In this document: one piece after another, positions 53,739 to 62,120 of the stretch
Layout: every line of letters starts with the position of its first letter
Numbering within the stretch: position 1 is the stretch's first letter
Assembly: GCF_001676705.1 (NCBI RefSeq)
Contig: NZ_CP016170.1
Coordinates: 5,518,001 to 5,582,000, forward strand
Direction of reading: 5' to 3'
DNA length: 64,000 nt
Source of the DNA: Bordetella bronchialis
GTDB taxonomy: Bacteria; Pseudomonadota; Gammaproteobacteria; Burkholderiales; Burkholderiaceae_B
Position numbers and translations under genes: made by a program
The notes under the pieces: model-generated
Seen by the model: the letters and a program-made list of their open reading frames with translations, nothing else
Database searches by the model: none
Told to the model about the DNA's origin: nothing

Positions 53739-55169
53739 ATGGACCAGCCGTCCGGCCCCGTCCGCGCCTATGACGAGATGTACGACGGTACGGGCGACGT
53801 GCGCCCGCACTACAGCGCCCTGGGGCAATGGCTCGCCACGCAGACCGACGAGGTCATGGCGGCACGGCGGCTGGAAGCCGACTTCAATTTCCGCCGCGTG
53901 GGGATCACGTTTTCCGTGGCGGGCGATGACGCCGGCACGGAACGCCTGATTCCCTTCGACCTCATCCCGCGCATCATCCCCGCGGATGAATGGCGCCAGC
54001 TGGAAGCGGGGCTGAAGCAGCGCGTGCGCGCCCTGAACATGTTCCTGCACGACATCTACCACGGACACGACATCGTGCGCGCCGGTATCGTGCCGGCCGA
54101 GCAGGTGTTCCTGAATGCCCAGTACCGGCCGGAGATGCAGGACATCGACGTGGCGGAGAACATCTACTGCCACATCGCCGGCGTGGACGTGGTGCGCGCG
54201 GGCGCGGGTACCTTCTACGTCCTGGAGGACAACCTGCGCGTGCCGTCCGGCGTCTCCTACATGCTGGAAAACCGCAAGATGTCCATGCGGCTGCTGCCCG
54301 ACGCCTTCAGCCGCCTGAAGGTCGGCCCGGTCGCCCACTACCCCGACCTGCTGCTGGACAATCTGCGCGAGGTCGCGCCGCGCGGCAACGACGATCCCAC
54401 CGTGGTGGTGCTCACCCCGGGCATGTACAACTCGGCCTACTTCGAGCATGCCTTCCTGGCGCAGCAGATGGGCGTGGAACTGGTGGAGGGCCGCGACCTG
54501 TTCGTCGACCACAACACCGTCTATATGCGCACCACCCGCGGCCCGCGGCGCGTGGACGTGATCTACCGCCGCGTGGACGACGACTTCCTGGACCCGTTGT
54601 CCTTCCGCGCCGATTCCGCGCTGGGCGTGCCGGGCCTGCTGTCGGTCTACCGCGCCGGCCGCATCACGCTGGCCAACGCCATCGGCACCGGCATCGCCGA
54701 CGACAAATCGACCTACCTCTACGTTCCGGACATGATCCGCTTCTATCTGGGCGAGGAGCCCATCCTGCAGAACGTGCCCACCTGGCGTTGCGCGCGGCCG
54801 GACGAGCTGTCGCACGTGCTGGCCAATATGCACGAACTGGTGGTGAAGGAAGTGCACGGCGCCGGCGGCTACGGCATGCTGGTGGGGCCCTCGTCGACAC
54901 GGGCGCAGGTGGATGCCTTTCGCGACCGGGTGCGCGCCAACCCGGGGGCCTATATCGCCCAGCCCACCCTGGCGCTGTCCACGGTACCCACCTACGTGGA
55001 AAGCGGCGTCGCGCCGCGCCACGTCGATCTGCGCCCCTACGTCCTGTGCGGCAAGGAGATACACACGGTGCCCGGCGGGCTGTGCCGCGTCGCGCTGACC
55101 GAGGGCTCGCTGGTGGTCAACAGCAGCCAGGGCGGCGGCACCAAGGACACCTGGGTGCTGGAGGAATGA
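53739..55169 (+). CDS. Circularly permuted type 2 ATP-grasp protein
   Basis: A 476-residue protein of the DUF404/DUF407 type, predicted to form peptide or amide bonds by acyl-phosphate chemistry. It opens YDEMYDGTGDVRPHYSAL; VLEDNLRVPSGVSYMLENR, VVKEVHGAGGYGMLVGP, LRPYVLCGKEIHTVPGG and NSSQGGGTKDTWVL are the family landmarks of the ATP and metal site. It is the first gene after a sigma-54 promoter and overlaps or abuts the alpha-E gene. Comparative work has linked this family with alpha-E proteins, transglutaminase-like proteins and Anbu as a possible peptide tagging or peptide metabolite system; the product is unknown. Confidence 0.92.
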   Translation: MDQPSGPVRAYDEMYDGTGDVRPHYSALGQWLATQTDEVMAARRLEADFNFRRVGITFSVAGDDAGTERLIPFDLIPRIIPADEWRQLEAGLKQRVRALNMFLHDIYHGHDIVRAGIVPAEQVFLNAQYRPEMQDIDVAENIYCHIAGVDVVRAGAGTFYVLEDNLRVPSGVSYMLENRKMSMRLLPDAFSRLKVGPVAHYPDLLLDNLREVAPRGNDDPTVVVLTPGMYNSAYFEHAFLAQQMGVELVEGRDLFVDHNTVYMRTTRGPRRVDVIYRRVDDDFLDPLSFRADSALGVPGLLSVYRAGRITLANAIGTGIADDKSTYLYVPDMIRFYLGEEPILQNVPTWRCARPDELSHVLANMHELVVKEVHGAGGYGMLVGPSSTRAQVDAFRDRVRANPGAYIAQPTLALSTVPTYVESGVAPRHVDLRPYVLCGKEIHTVPGGLCRVALTEGSLVVNSSQGGGTKDTWVLEE

Positions 55170-55171
55170 CC

Positions 55172-56143
55172 ATGCTCAGCCGCACCGCCGACAGCCTGTT
55201 CTGGATGTGCCGTTACATGGAGCGCGCGGAAAACATGGCGCGCATGCTGGACGTCAGCCTGCAGATGTCCCTGCTGCCGCAGGACCCCGCTTCGCGCGAA
55301 CGGTCCTGGCGCGCGCTGATGCGCATCTCCGAGCTGCAAACCCTGTTCGACCAGCGCCATCCCGAAGGCACGGCGCGCGACGTGCTGCGCTTCATGGTGC
55401 GCGAGCCCGACAATCCGTCTTCGATCTATGCCTGCCTGCGGGCGGCCCGCGAGAACGCCCGCGCCGTGCGCGGCAGCCTGACCACCGAAGTCTGGGAGAC
55501 GTACAACAGCACCTGGCTGGAGCTGCTGCGGCACCTGCGCTCGGAACTGCCGGAACGCAATCCCGGCGAGTTCTTCGAGTGGGTCAAGTTCCGCTCCCAT
55601 GTGGCGCGCGGCGTCGCGCTGGGCACCATGCTGGAAGACGAGGCCCTGTATTTCATGCGGCTGGGCATGCACCTGGAACGCGCGGACAATACCGCGCGCA
55701 TGCTGGACGTCAAATTCCACGAGTATGACGACACGGTCGACGCGGGCCGCCAGGACATGCAGCGCGGCATGGCGGTGCGCGACGAGTTCTACCGCTGGGC
55801 CGCCATCCTGGGCTCCGTGTCGGGGCTGGAGGTCTATCGCAAGGTGTACCGCGACGTCGTGACGCCCGACCGCGTGGCCGAACTGCTCATCCTGCACGGC
55901 GACATGCCGCGTTCCCTGCTCAGCTCCATGCAGGCCGTCACCGACAACCTGGCGCTGGTGTCCAACGAGCGGTCCGCGGAAACCGAACGCCGCGCCGGCA
56001 TGCTGTGTTCCGAACTGCGCTACGGCAAGGTGGAGGACATCATCGCGGGCGGCCTGCATGGCTTCCTCGAACGCTTCCTGGCACGCGTCAACGACCTGGG
56101 CAACCGCATCAGCCAGGACTTTCTGCTGCAGCTTTCGGCATAG
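55172..56143 (+). CDS. Alpha-E domain protein (DUF403)
   Basis: A 323-residue all-helical protein beginning MLSRTADSLFWMCRYMERAENMAR, with the internal repeat RLGMHLERADNTARMLDVKF that gives the fold its name. I choose ATG 55172, which has GGAGG seven bases upstream; ATG 55166 overlaps the ATP-grasp stop codon and is an alternative. Function is unknown, but the family is nearly always encoded next to circularly permuted ATP-grasp enzymes, suggesting a partner or carrier of the product. Confidence 0.92.
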   Translation: MLSRTADSLFWMCRYMERAENMARMLDVSLQMSLLPQDPASRERSWRALMRISELQTLFDQRHPEGTARDVLRFMVREPDNPSSIYACLRAARENARAVRGSLTTEVWETYNSTWLELLRHLRSELPERNPGEFFEWVKFRSHVARGVALGTMLEDEALYFMRLGMHLERADNTARMLDVKFHEYDDTVDAGRQDMQRGMAVRDEFYRWAAILGSVSGLEVYRKVYRDVVTPDRVAELLILHGDMPRSLLSSMQAVTDNLALVSNERSAETERRAGMLCSELRYGKVEDIIAGGLHGFLERFLARVNDLGNRISQDFLLQLSA

Positions 56144-56177
56144 ACGTGGCGCGCATCGCCGCCACAGGAAAACGGGC

Positions 56178-56978
56178 ATGAGACACTCCATCCGACACGT
56201 CACCCAGTACCGCTATACCGCGCCGGTGGCCTACAGCATCCAGACCCTCAGGCTGACCCCGCGCGGCGAGGACCACCAGCGCTCGCTGCGCTGGCACATC
56301 CATGCGCCCGGCGACCTGGCCGAACAGGTCGACGCCTACGGCAACACCACCCACACCCTTACACTGAACCGCCAGCACAACGAAATCGAGCTGCTGGTCA
56401 CCGGCCAGGTGGAGATCGACCCGCTGACGGAAGGCCTTCTGACCAGCGAGGAAACCCGCCTGCCGGTGGACGCCTTCCGCGTGCCCACGCCACTGACGCT
56501 GGCCGACGCCACCATCGCGGACTTCTGCGCGCGGGTATTGCCGCGCGGCCTGCAGGAACCGGGCGACGCCCTGAAGCTGGCCCAGGCCATCTCGGATCGC
56601 GTCGCCTACGAGCCCGGAACCACCGACGTCACCACGGTGGCGTCCCAGGTCCTGGAATTGGGCCACGGCGTCTGCCAGGACCATGCGCACCTGTTCCTGG
56701 CCTGCGCACGCGCCCTGGGCGTGCCGGCGCGCTACGTCAGCGGCTATCTGTACACGGTGGCCGAACATGCCGCCAGCCATGCCTGGGCCGACGTCTGGCT
56801 GCCGGGCGGCGCCTGGTGCAGCGTCGACATCACCAATCGTCAGTTCGCCTCGGACTGCCATTGCCGGCTGGCGGTGGCGCGCGATTACGACTCGGCCAGC
56901 CCGGTGCGGGGCGTGCGCCATGGCGGCGGCAACGAATCCATGATGGTCAGCGTGCAGGTGCAGGCTGCGCAACAGTAG
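56178..56978 (+). CDS. Transglutaminase-like cysteine peptidase family protein
   Basis: A 266-residue protein with an N-terminal beta domain (HVTQYRYTAPVAYSIQTLRL) and a transglutaminase-fold core carrying an intact triad: Cys166 in GHGVCQDHAH, His201 in SHAWADVW and Asp217 in VDITNR. Such enzymes cleave or form amide bonds. It sits 34 bp after the alpha-E gene and before Anbu, in the sigma-54-preceded locus. It has no signal peptide, so acts in the cytoplasm. Confidence 0.92.
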   Translation: MRHSIRHVTQYRYTAPVAYSIQTLRLTPRGEDHQRSLRWHIHAPGDLAEQVDAYGNTTHTLTLNRQHNEIELLVTGQVEIDPLTEGLLTSEETRLPVDAFRVPTPLTLADATIADFCARVLPRGLQEPGDALKLAQAISDRVAYEPGTTDVTTVASQVLELGHGVCQDHAHLFLACARALGVPARYVSGYLYTVAEHAASHAWADVWLPGGAWCSVDITNRQFASDCHCRLAVARDYDSASPVRGVRHGGGNESMMVSVQVQAAQQ

Positions 56979-57025
56979 CCGCGCTGTTGCGGGGCACCGA
57001 CGCCCGGCTGTCGTTTTCCGCCGGG

Positions 57026-57031
57026 TTTAAT
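57026..57031 (+). promoter_or_regulatory. Possible extra promoter box before the Anbu gene
   Basis: TTTAAT within an AT-rich TTTAATAAAAT patch lies about 33 bases before the Anbu ATG in the 85-bp gap after the transglutaminase gene. No good -35 element is seen, so Anbu may have a weak promoter of its own besides the operon transcript. Confidence 0.25.
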
Positions 57032-57063
57032 AAAATGCCTGGATTGCCTCTTCTCCAGCATCC

Positions 57064-57927
57064 ATGACTTACTGTGTCGCGGCCCGCCTGCATGCGGGAT
57101 TGGTTTTCCTGGCGGATTCACGCACCAACGCGGGCGTGGACCAGATCAGCGTATTCCGCAAGCTGAACGTGTTCGAGCGTCCCGGCGAGCGCGTCATGGT
57201 GCTGATGACGTCCGGCAACCTGGCCATCAGCCAGTCGGTCGTCAATATGCTGGCCATGCACGACAGCGCCGACCCCGGTTCCATCTGGAACGCCCCCAAT
57301 ATGTTCGAGGCCACGCGCATCGTGGGCGATGCCATCCGAGAGGTACATCGCCGCGACGCCGAAGCGCTGCACGAGCAAGGCGTGGAATTCAATATCACGC
57401 TGATCTTCGGCGGGCAGATCGGGCGCGAGCGCTGCCGCCTGTTCCAGATCTATTCGGCGGGCAACTTCATCGAGGCCCACGCGGAATGCCCCTACTTCCA
57501 GATCGGCGAGTCCAAATACGGCAAGCCCATCCTGGACCGCGTGCTGGAACCCGGCACCACGCTGGACGAGGCCGCCAAGTGCGCGCTGATCTCCATGGAT
57601 TCCACCCTGCGTTCGAATATCTCGGTAGGGCTGCCGCTGGACCTGCTCGTGTACGAGGCCAATTCGCTGCGCGTCACGCGTTTCGCCAATATCGACGAGC
57701 ACAACGCCTACTTCCAGATGATACGCAACAGCTGGGGCGAAAGACTGCGCCAGGTTTTCGCGGAAATCGAAGACCCGGCCTGGACCAATCCGTGCTCGCC
57801 CGACAGCCTGGTACCCCCCGGCCGCATCCATCAGCCGGTACGCGTCCTGCCGGGCAGCGCCGAACCCACCGAAGTCGCCCCGGTCCAGGCGCTGGCCGAA
57901 GGCCGGGAGCCCTCGCAGCCCGGCTGA
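57064..57927 (+). CDS. Proteasome-like peptidase Anbu (ancestral beta subunit)
   Basis: A 287-residue N-terminal nucleophile hydrolase. After Met removal the chain starts with Thr1 (MTYCVAAR), with Asp17 in LADSRT and Lys33 in VFRKLN exactly at the proteasome beta-subunit catalytic positions; no propeptide is needed. VLMTSGNLAISQSV and TLIFGGQIGRERCRLFQIY follow. Anbu proteins assemble into rings and are linked in genomes with ATP-grasp, alpha-E and transglutaminase-like genes, as here. A Pro-rich tail of about 40 residues (from about 245) extends beyond the usual length. It ends the locus and is convergent with cdh. Confidence 0.9.
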   Translation: MTYCVAARLHAGLVFLADSRTNAGVDQISVFRKLNVFERPGERVMVLMTSGNLAISQSVVNMLAMHDSADPGSIWNAPNMFEATRIVGDAIREVHRRDAEALHEQGVEFNITLIFGGQIGRERCRLFQIYSAGNFIEAHAECPYFQIGESKYGKPILDRVLEPGTTLDEAAKCALISMDSTLRSNISVGLPLDLLVYEANSLRVTRFANIDEHNAYFQMIRNSWGERLRQVFAEIEDPAWTNPCSPDSLVPPGRIHQPVRVLPGSAEPTEVAPVQALAEGREPSQPG

Positions 57928-58110
57928 GCGGCTATGCGGCTATGCGGCTGAGCGGCAGTATGGATGCCCACGGCGCGTAGCCGCGCTGCCCGCCCGCCAC
58001 GGCGGCAAGCGCCGCCGATGCCTGGAGGCGGCCTGCGCCGCGGCCTGTCTCACCCCACAGCCTGCCGCGCCCGTCCTGTGCCTGTCGACAGCGGGCCGCC
58101 GCGATCCATA

Positions 58111-59052
58111 TCAATCCGGCTTGGCGATGGCGCAGCTGTTGTCAAGCAGTTCCTCTGACGCGCCGCGGTTGCTGGCGGCGCTGGCGCGCCCATGCCGCGC
58201 ATCCTGGTCCGCTTCGCCATCCAGGAAGACGAAGCCCGGCCGGCCATCGGCCAGCGTGACGGGCGCCATGAACAAGGTGTGGGGCAGCATGGAGCCATCG
58301 GGATAGACGTCGCTGGCCAGCAGGCGCGCCGGGTCCGTGCGCGCCAGCGTGGCGTCATCCGACAACAGGGCACGATATCGATGCCCACGTCCTGCCATCG
58401 GCGGCAGCAGGGTCCAGTGCGTGCCGCTCAGGCGGCCGACGCTGCGCGCCAGGGTGGCCGCGACGTCCAGACGCAGGCAGGTGATGTGGATATGCAGCTG
58501 GTCCTGGCTGCGGCCATAGATGGAATTGGCGGCGAAGCCGAACTGCGTGCGATGCAGCGGACGCTTCAGGACTTTTTCCACGTAGCCGCGGTTCTCGTAA
58601 GCCGCCCGCCAGTAATTGGGTCCGCCGGTCACCCAAAGGCGCGAGTCCTCGATGCCGGTGACAGGGTCCGTGGGCAGGAGCAGGAACGCATAGGGCTTGC
58701 CGGGGCTATGGTCCTTCAAGACCATGTATCCGCCCGGGACATCGACCCTGGCGCAGGCGTTGGGCCGGGAGACGTCTGGCGCGGCGTACGGGCCCGGCGG
58801 TGCCTCCGTGCCGTCCGCGGCCCCTGCCGGCCGCGCGCCGTCGTCCTTGTCCTGCGCGGGTACGCCACGGTGTTGCGCGGTCCGCACGCATTGCCGGACC
58901 ACCCGCCACAATACGCCGCGGCTCTCCTGCACGGTCCAGCCCGGGCCGGGAACGGGTCTTACCGCAGCCTGGGGCGCGGCGCCGGCCGGCAGCGCGGGCA
59001 GCATGGCCGCCAGCAGGAACATCGCAACGATGGGAAGATTACGCGCTTGCAC
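58111..59052 (-). CDS. cdh: CDP-diacylglycerol diphosphatase
   Basis: A 313-residue exported enzyme that hydrolyses CDP-diacylglycerol to phosphatidate and CMP. The signal ends near PAGAAPQ. The Cdh core has GYMVLKDHSPGKPYAFLLLP, GIEDSRLW, NSIYGRSQDQLHIHITCL with the HIT-like active-site histidines, and SMLPHTLFMAP. An insert of about 40 residues rich in Ala, Gly and Asp (around 65-100) is longer than in E. coli Cdh. It is convergent with the Anbu gene. Confidence 0.9.
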   Translation of the reverse strand: MQARNLPIVAMFLLAAMLPALPAGAAPQAAVRPVPGPGWTVQESRGVLWRVVRQCVRTAQHRGVPAQDKDDGARPAGAADGTEAPPGPYAAPDVSRPNACARVDVPGGYMVLKDHSPGKPYAFLLLPTDPVTGIEDSRLWVTGGPNYWRAAYENRGYVEKVLKRPLHRTQFGFAANSIYGRSQDQLHIHITCLRLDVAATLARSVGRLSGTHWTLLPPMAGRGHRYRALLSDDATLARTDPARLLASDVYPDGSMLPHTLFMAPVTLADGRPGFVFLDGEADQDARHGRASAASNRGASEELLDNSCAIAKPD

Positions 59053-59203
59053 CGCGGGCCTTTTCGGTATCGGTCAGCCATCCATGGGTCCATGGAGGCG
59101 GCGGATATCGTAGCGGCCCGGCAAGCACTTGCGTCGATGCGGCGCGCGATGTCCGCGCGTCCGTTCAACGCCCGCAACAGCACGGCGCCGGGCGCCGCGC
59201 GTG

Positions 59204-60049
59204 TCACACGGCGGTCAGATTCTTCCAGATCGCCATCGGCGCCTCGGCGCTGTTCAGCGTATAGAAGTGCAGCCCCGGCGCGCCGCCGTCCAGCAGCTTG
59301 CGGCACAGGTCCGTGACCACGTCCACGCCGAAGGCGCGGATCGATGCCTTGTCGTCGCCGAATTCGGCCAGGCGCAGGCGGATCCAGCGCGGGATCTCGG
59401 CCCCGCACATCTGGGAGAACCGCGCCAGCTGCGTGTGGTTGGTGATGGGCATGATGCCCGGCACGATAGGCACGGACACGCCCTTGGCCGCGACGCGCTC
59501 CAGGAAATCGAAGTACGCGTCGGGATTGAAGAAATACTGCGTGATCGCGCTATTGGCGCCCGCGCGCACCTTTTCCACGAAATGGTCCAGGTCGCTGGTG
59601 GGGTTGTCCGCCTGCGGATGCATTTCGGGATAGGCGGCCACTTCGATGTGGAACCAGTCGCCGGTTTCCTCGCGGATGAAGGCGACCAGGTCGCGCGCGT
59701 ATTTCAGTTCGCCGGCATCGCCGCCCATGCCCGAAGGCAGGTCGCCGCGCAGGGCGACGACCTGGCGCACGCCTTCTTCGCGGTACGACGCCAGGATGGC
59801 GCGCAGGTCCGCCCGCGTGGCGCCCACGCAGGACAGGTGCGGCGCGGCGTCCACGCCCAGGTTGCGCAGCATGCGCACCGTACCGGCCGTGCCTTCGCGG
59901 GTGGAGCCGCCCGCGCCAAATGTCACGCTGACATAGCGCGGGTGGATGGCCAGCATCTGCTTGGCCGCACGCAACAGGCGCTCCTGCGCGGCGATGTCGC
60001 GCGGCGGAAAGAATTCCAGGCTATATGCCGGCGTATTGGTATCGGTCAT
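59204..60049 (-). CDS. metF: Methylenetetrahydrofolate reductase
   Basis: A 281-residue flavoprotein that makes 5-methyl-THF, the methyl donor for methionine. YSLEFFPP, VSVTFGAGGSTREGT, PHLSCVGAT, LRGDLP, GANSAITQYFFNPDAYFDF, PGIMPITNHTQLARF and GLHFYTLN are the family motifs. Its ATG at 60049 overlaps the stop codon of the small membrane protein gene (ATGA), so the two are coupled. Downstream of ahcY, it belongs to the methyl cycle locus that the SAH riboswitch governs, if transcription passes the terminator at 60410-60435. Confidence 0.93.
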   Translation of the reverse strand: MTDTNTPAYSLEFFPPRDIAAQERLLRAAKQMLAIHPRYVSVTFGAGGSTREGTAGTVRMLRNLGVDAAPHLSCVGATRADLRAILASYREEGVRQVVALRGDLPSGMGGDAGELKYARDLVAFIREETGDWFHIEVAAYPEMHPQADNPTSDLDHFVEKVRAGANSAITQYFFNPDAYFDFLERVAAKGVSVPIVPGIMPITNHTQLARFSQMCGAEIPRWIRLRLAEFGDDKASIRAFGVDVVTDLCRKLLDGGAPGLHFYTLNSAEAPMAIWKNLTAV

Positions 60050-60384
60050 GAGACGAGCAGCGTGGACAGCAGGCCGGAGATGATGCTGTACAGAATGGCA
60101 CCGATCACCGCCCACCAGAAGCCGTTGACCTGGAAGCCCTTGAGGATGGAGCCGGCGAACCAGAACAACAATGCATTCAGGATGATCAGGAAGAGACCGA
60201 GCGTGACGATGGTGATGGGCAGCGTCAACAGCACCAGCACCGGCTTGACCAGCATGTTCAGCAGTCCCAGCACCAGGGCGGCGATCAGCGCCGAACCGAA
60301 GCTGGCCACCGAGATCCCGGGCAGCAGATACGCCACCACCAGCAAGGCCACCGCGTTCAGGATCCAGACAAGGATCAGGGTCAT
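60046..60384 (-). CDS. Phage holin family 4 / YvlD-type small membrane protein
   Basis: A 112-residue protein of four hydrophobic segments (LILVWILNAVALLVVAYLLP, LIAALVLGLLNMLVKPVLVLL, ITIVTLGLFLIILNALLFWF, then the C-terminal hairpin) matching PF04020. Members are named after a phage holin resemblance but are ordinary chromosomal membrane proteins. GGGAG precedes ATG 60384. It sits between ahcY and metF, a conserved neighbourhood in betaproteobacteria as far as I recall; its job in the methyl cycle is unknown. Confidence 0.88.
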   Translation of the reverse strand: MTLILVWILNAVALLVVAYLLPGISVASFGSALIAALVLGLLNMLVKPVLVLLTLPITIVTLGLFLIILNALLFWFAGSILKGFQVNGFWWAVIGAILYSIISGLLSTLLVS

Positions 60385-60409
60385 GTTCGAATCTCCCGCA
60401 TAAGGGTGT

Positions 60410-60435
60410 AAAAGGGACGGCGACGTCGCCGTCCC
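60410..60435 (-). terminator. Rho-independent terminator after ahcY
   Basis: A perfect 22-bp inverted repeat, GGGACGGCGAC/GTCGCCGTCCC (60414-60435), is followed on the minus strand by TTTT. It lies 15 bases after the ahcY stop codon and before the holin-like gene, so it should end most ahcY transcripts. Confidence 0.8.
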
Positions 60436-60450
60436 CCAAAGACTACACCA

Positions 60451-61869
60451 TCAATAGCGGTAGTGATTGCTCTTGAACGGGCCGTCCACCGACACGCCGA
60501 TGTAGGCCGCCTGGTCGGGCCGCAGCGTGGTCAGGTTGGCACCCAGCTTCTTCAGGTGCAGGCGGGCGACCTTTTCGTCCAGTTGCTTGGGCAGCACGTA
60601 GACCTGGCCTTTTTCGTAGGCATCGTTGCGCGTGAACAGCTCGATCTGCGCGATCGTCTGGTTGGTGAACGACGACGACATCACGAAAGAGGGATGGCCC
60701 GTGGCGCAGCCCAGGTTGACCAGGCGGCCCTTGGCCAGCAGGATGATGCGCTTGCCGTTGGGGAAGATCACGTGGTCGACCTGCGGCTTGATTTCTTCCC
60801 ACTTGCAGTCTTCGAGCGACGCGACATCGATTTCGTTGTCGAAGTGGCCGATGTTGCAGACGATGGCCTGGTCCTTCATGCGATCCATGTGGTCGCGCGT
60901 GATGACGTTGTAGTTGCCGGTCGCGGTGACGAAGATATCGGCCTTGTCCACGGCTTCTTCCATGGTCACGACCTTGTAGCCTTCCATCGCCGCCTGCAGG
61001 GCGCAGATCGGATCGATTTCCGTGACCCAGACCTGTGCGCGCAGCGCCTGCAGTGCCTGGGCGCAGCCCTTGCCCACGTCGCCGTAGCCGGCCACCACGG
61101 CGATCTTGCCCGCGACCATCACGTCGGTGGCGCGCTTGATGCCGTCCACCAGCGATTCGCGGCAGCCGTACAGGTTGTCGAACTTGGACTTGGTGACCGA
61201 GTCGTTGACATTGATGGCGGCAAAGGCCAGTTCGCCGCGCTGGGACATCTGGTACAGGCGATGCACGCCGGTGGTGGTTTCTTCCGTGACGCCGCGGATC
61301 TGGGCCAGGCGCGTGGAATACCACTTGGGATCGCGGGCCAGGGTGGCCTTGATGGCGGCGAACAGCACGCGCTCTTCCTCGCTGCCCGGCTTGGCCAGCA
61401 CGGAGGCATCGCTTTCCGCCTTGGCGCCCAGGTGCAGCAACAGCGTGGCATCGCCGCCGTCGTCCAGGATCATGTTGGCGTGCTGGCCGTTGGGCCATTC
61501 GAAGATCTTGTGGGTGTATTCCCAGTACTCGGTCAGCGTCTCGCCCTTGACGGCGAACACCGGCGTGCCGCCTTCGGCGATGGCGGCGGCGGCATGGTCC
61601 TGCGTCGAGAAGATATTGCAGGAGGCCCAGCGCACTTCCGCGCCCAGGGCCTTCAGGGTTTCGATCAGCACCGCGGTCTGGATGGTCATGTGCAGGCTGC
61701 CGGCGATGCGCGCGCCCTTCAGCGGCTGCGCGGCGGCATACTCTTCACGCGTGGCCATTAGGCCGGGCATTTCGGTTTCCGCGATGGCGATTTCGCGGCG
61801 GCCCCAGCCGGCCAGGCCGATATCGGCAACGATGTAGTCGGAAACGGATTTTTCGGAAACGGTGTTCAT
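60451..61869 (-). CDS. ahcY: Adenosylhomocysteinase (S-adenosylhomocysteine hydrolase)
   Basis: A 472-residue NAD enzyme splitting S-adenosylhomocysteine into adenosine and homocysteine. Landmarks: [50 protein letters not shown] with the catalytic Lys, the NAD loop [38 protein letters not shown] and the C-terminal KSNHYRY whose Lys/Tyr reach the neighbouring subunit. GGAG precedes ATG 61869. The leader of about 250 bases starts with an SAH riboswitch. Confidence 0.97.
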   Translation of the reverse strand: MNTVSEKSVSDYIVADIGLAGWGRREIAIAETEMPGLMATREEYAAAQPLKGARIAGSLHMTIQTAVLIETLKALGAEVRWASCNIFSTQDHAAAAIAEGGTPVFAVKGETLTEYWEYTHKIFEWPNGQHANMILDDGGDATLLLHLGAKAESDASVLAKPGSEEERVLFAAIKATLARDPKWYSTRLAQIRGVTEETTTGVHRLYQMSQRGELAFAAINVNDSVTKSKFDNLYGCRESLVDGIKRATDVMVAGKIAVVAGYGDVGKGCAQALQALRAQVWVTEIDPICALQAAMEGYKVVTMEEAVDKADIFVTATGNYNVITRDHMDRMKDQAIVCNIGHFDNEIDVASLEDCKWEEIKPQVDHVIFPNGKRIILLAKGRLVNLGCATGHPSFVMSSSFTNQTIAQIELFTRNDAYEKGQVYVLPKQLDEKVARLHLKKLGANLTTLRPDQAAYIGVSVDGPFKSNHYRY

Positions 61870-61997
61870 GGGTTTGGCTCCACGTGTAAACGGACGGCGC
61901 CACACCGCGGCCCGAAACGTGCGCAATACCCGGCTGGCGATTCCGCCGGGACCCCACCGATGGTTGGCGCGCCCGCCTCTGCCACGCATGCGACAAA

Positions 61998-62120
61998 GGT
62001 GAGCGCCGTTGCATGCCGCCACGCGATGCGCGACAGCTGGTTGCCTGAGCCTGGCGGGGGACATTCTGCCGGGCATCCGCCCTGGCCTGTTGCCTTGCCC
62101 CGTCGCAGCGCTCCTCAGGC
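61998..62120 (-). ncRNA. SAH riboswitch upstream of ahcY
   Basis: On the minus strand the segment opens with GAGGAGCGCTGCGAC, continues through GCCAGGCTC and ends CAACGGCGCTCACC. These are the conserved strands of the S-adenosylhomocysteine riboswitch; GAGCGC and GCGCTC pair to close the aptamer. The class activates ahcY and related genes when SAH builds up. It begins at the stop codon of the upstream glycosyltransferase gene. Confidence 0.92.

Noticed and set aside
57928..58110. GGCGGC-AAGC-GCCGCC hairpin and short tandem GCGGCTAT repeats between Anbu and cdh
   Set aside because: There is no T run on either strand, so I do not call a terminator; the short repeats look like ordinary GC-rich slippage.
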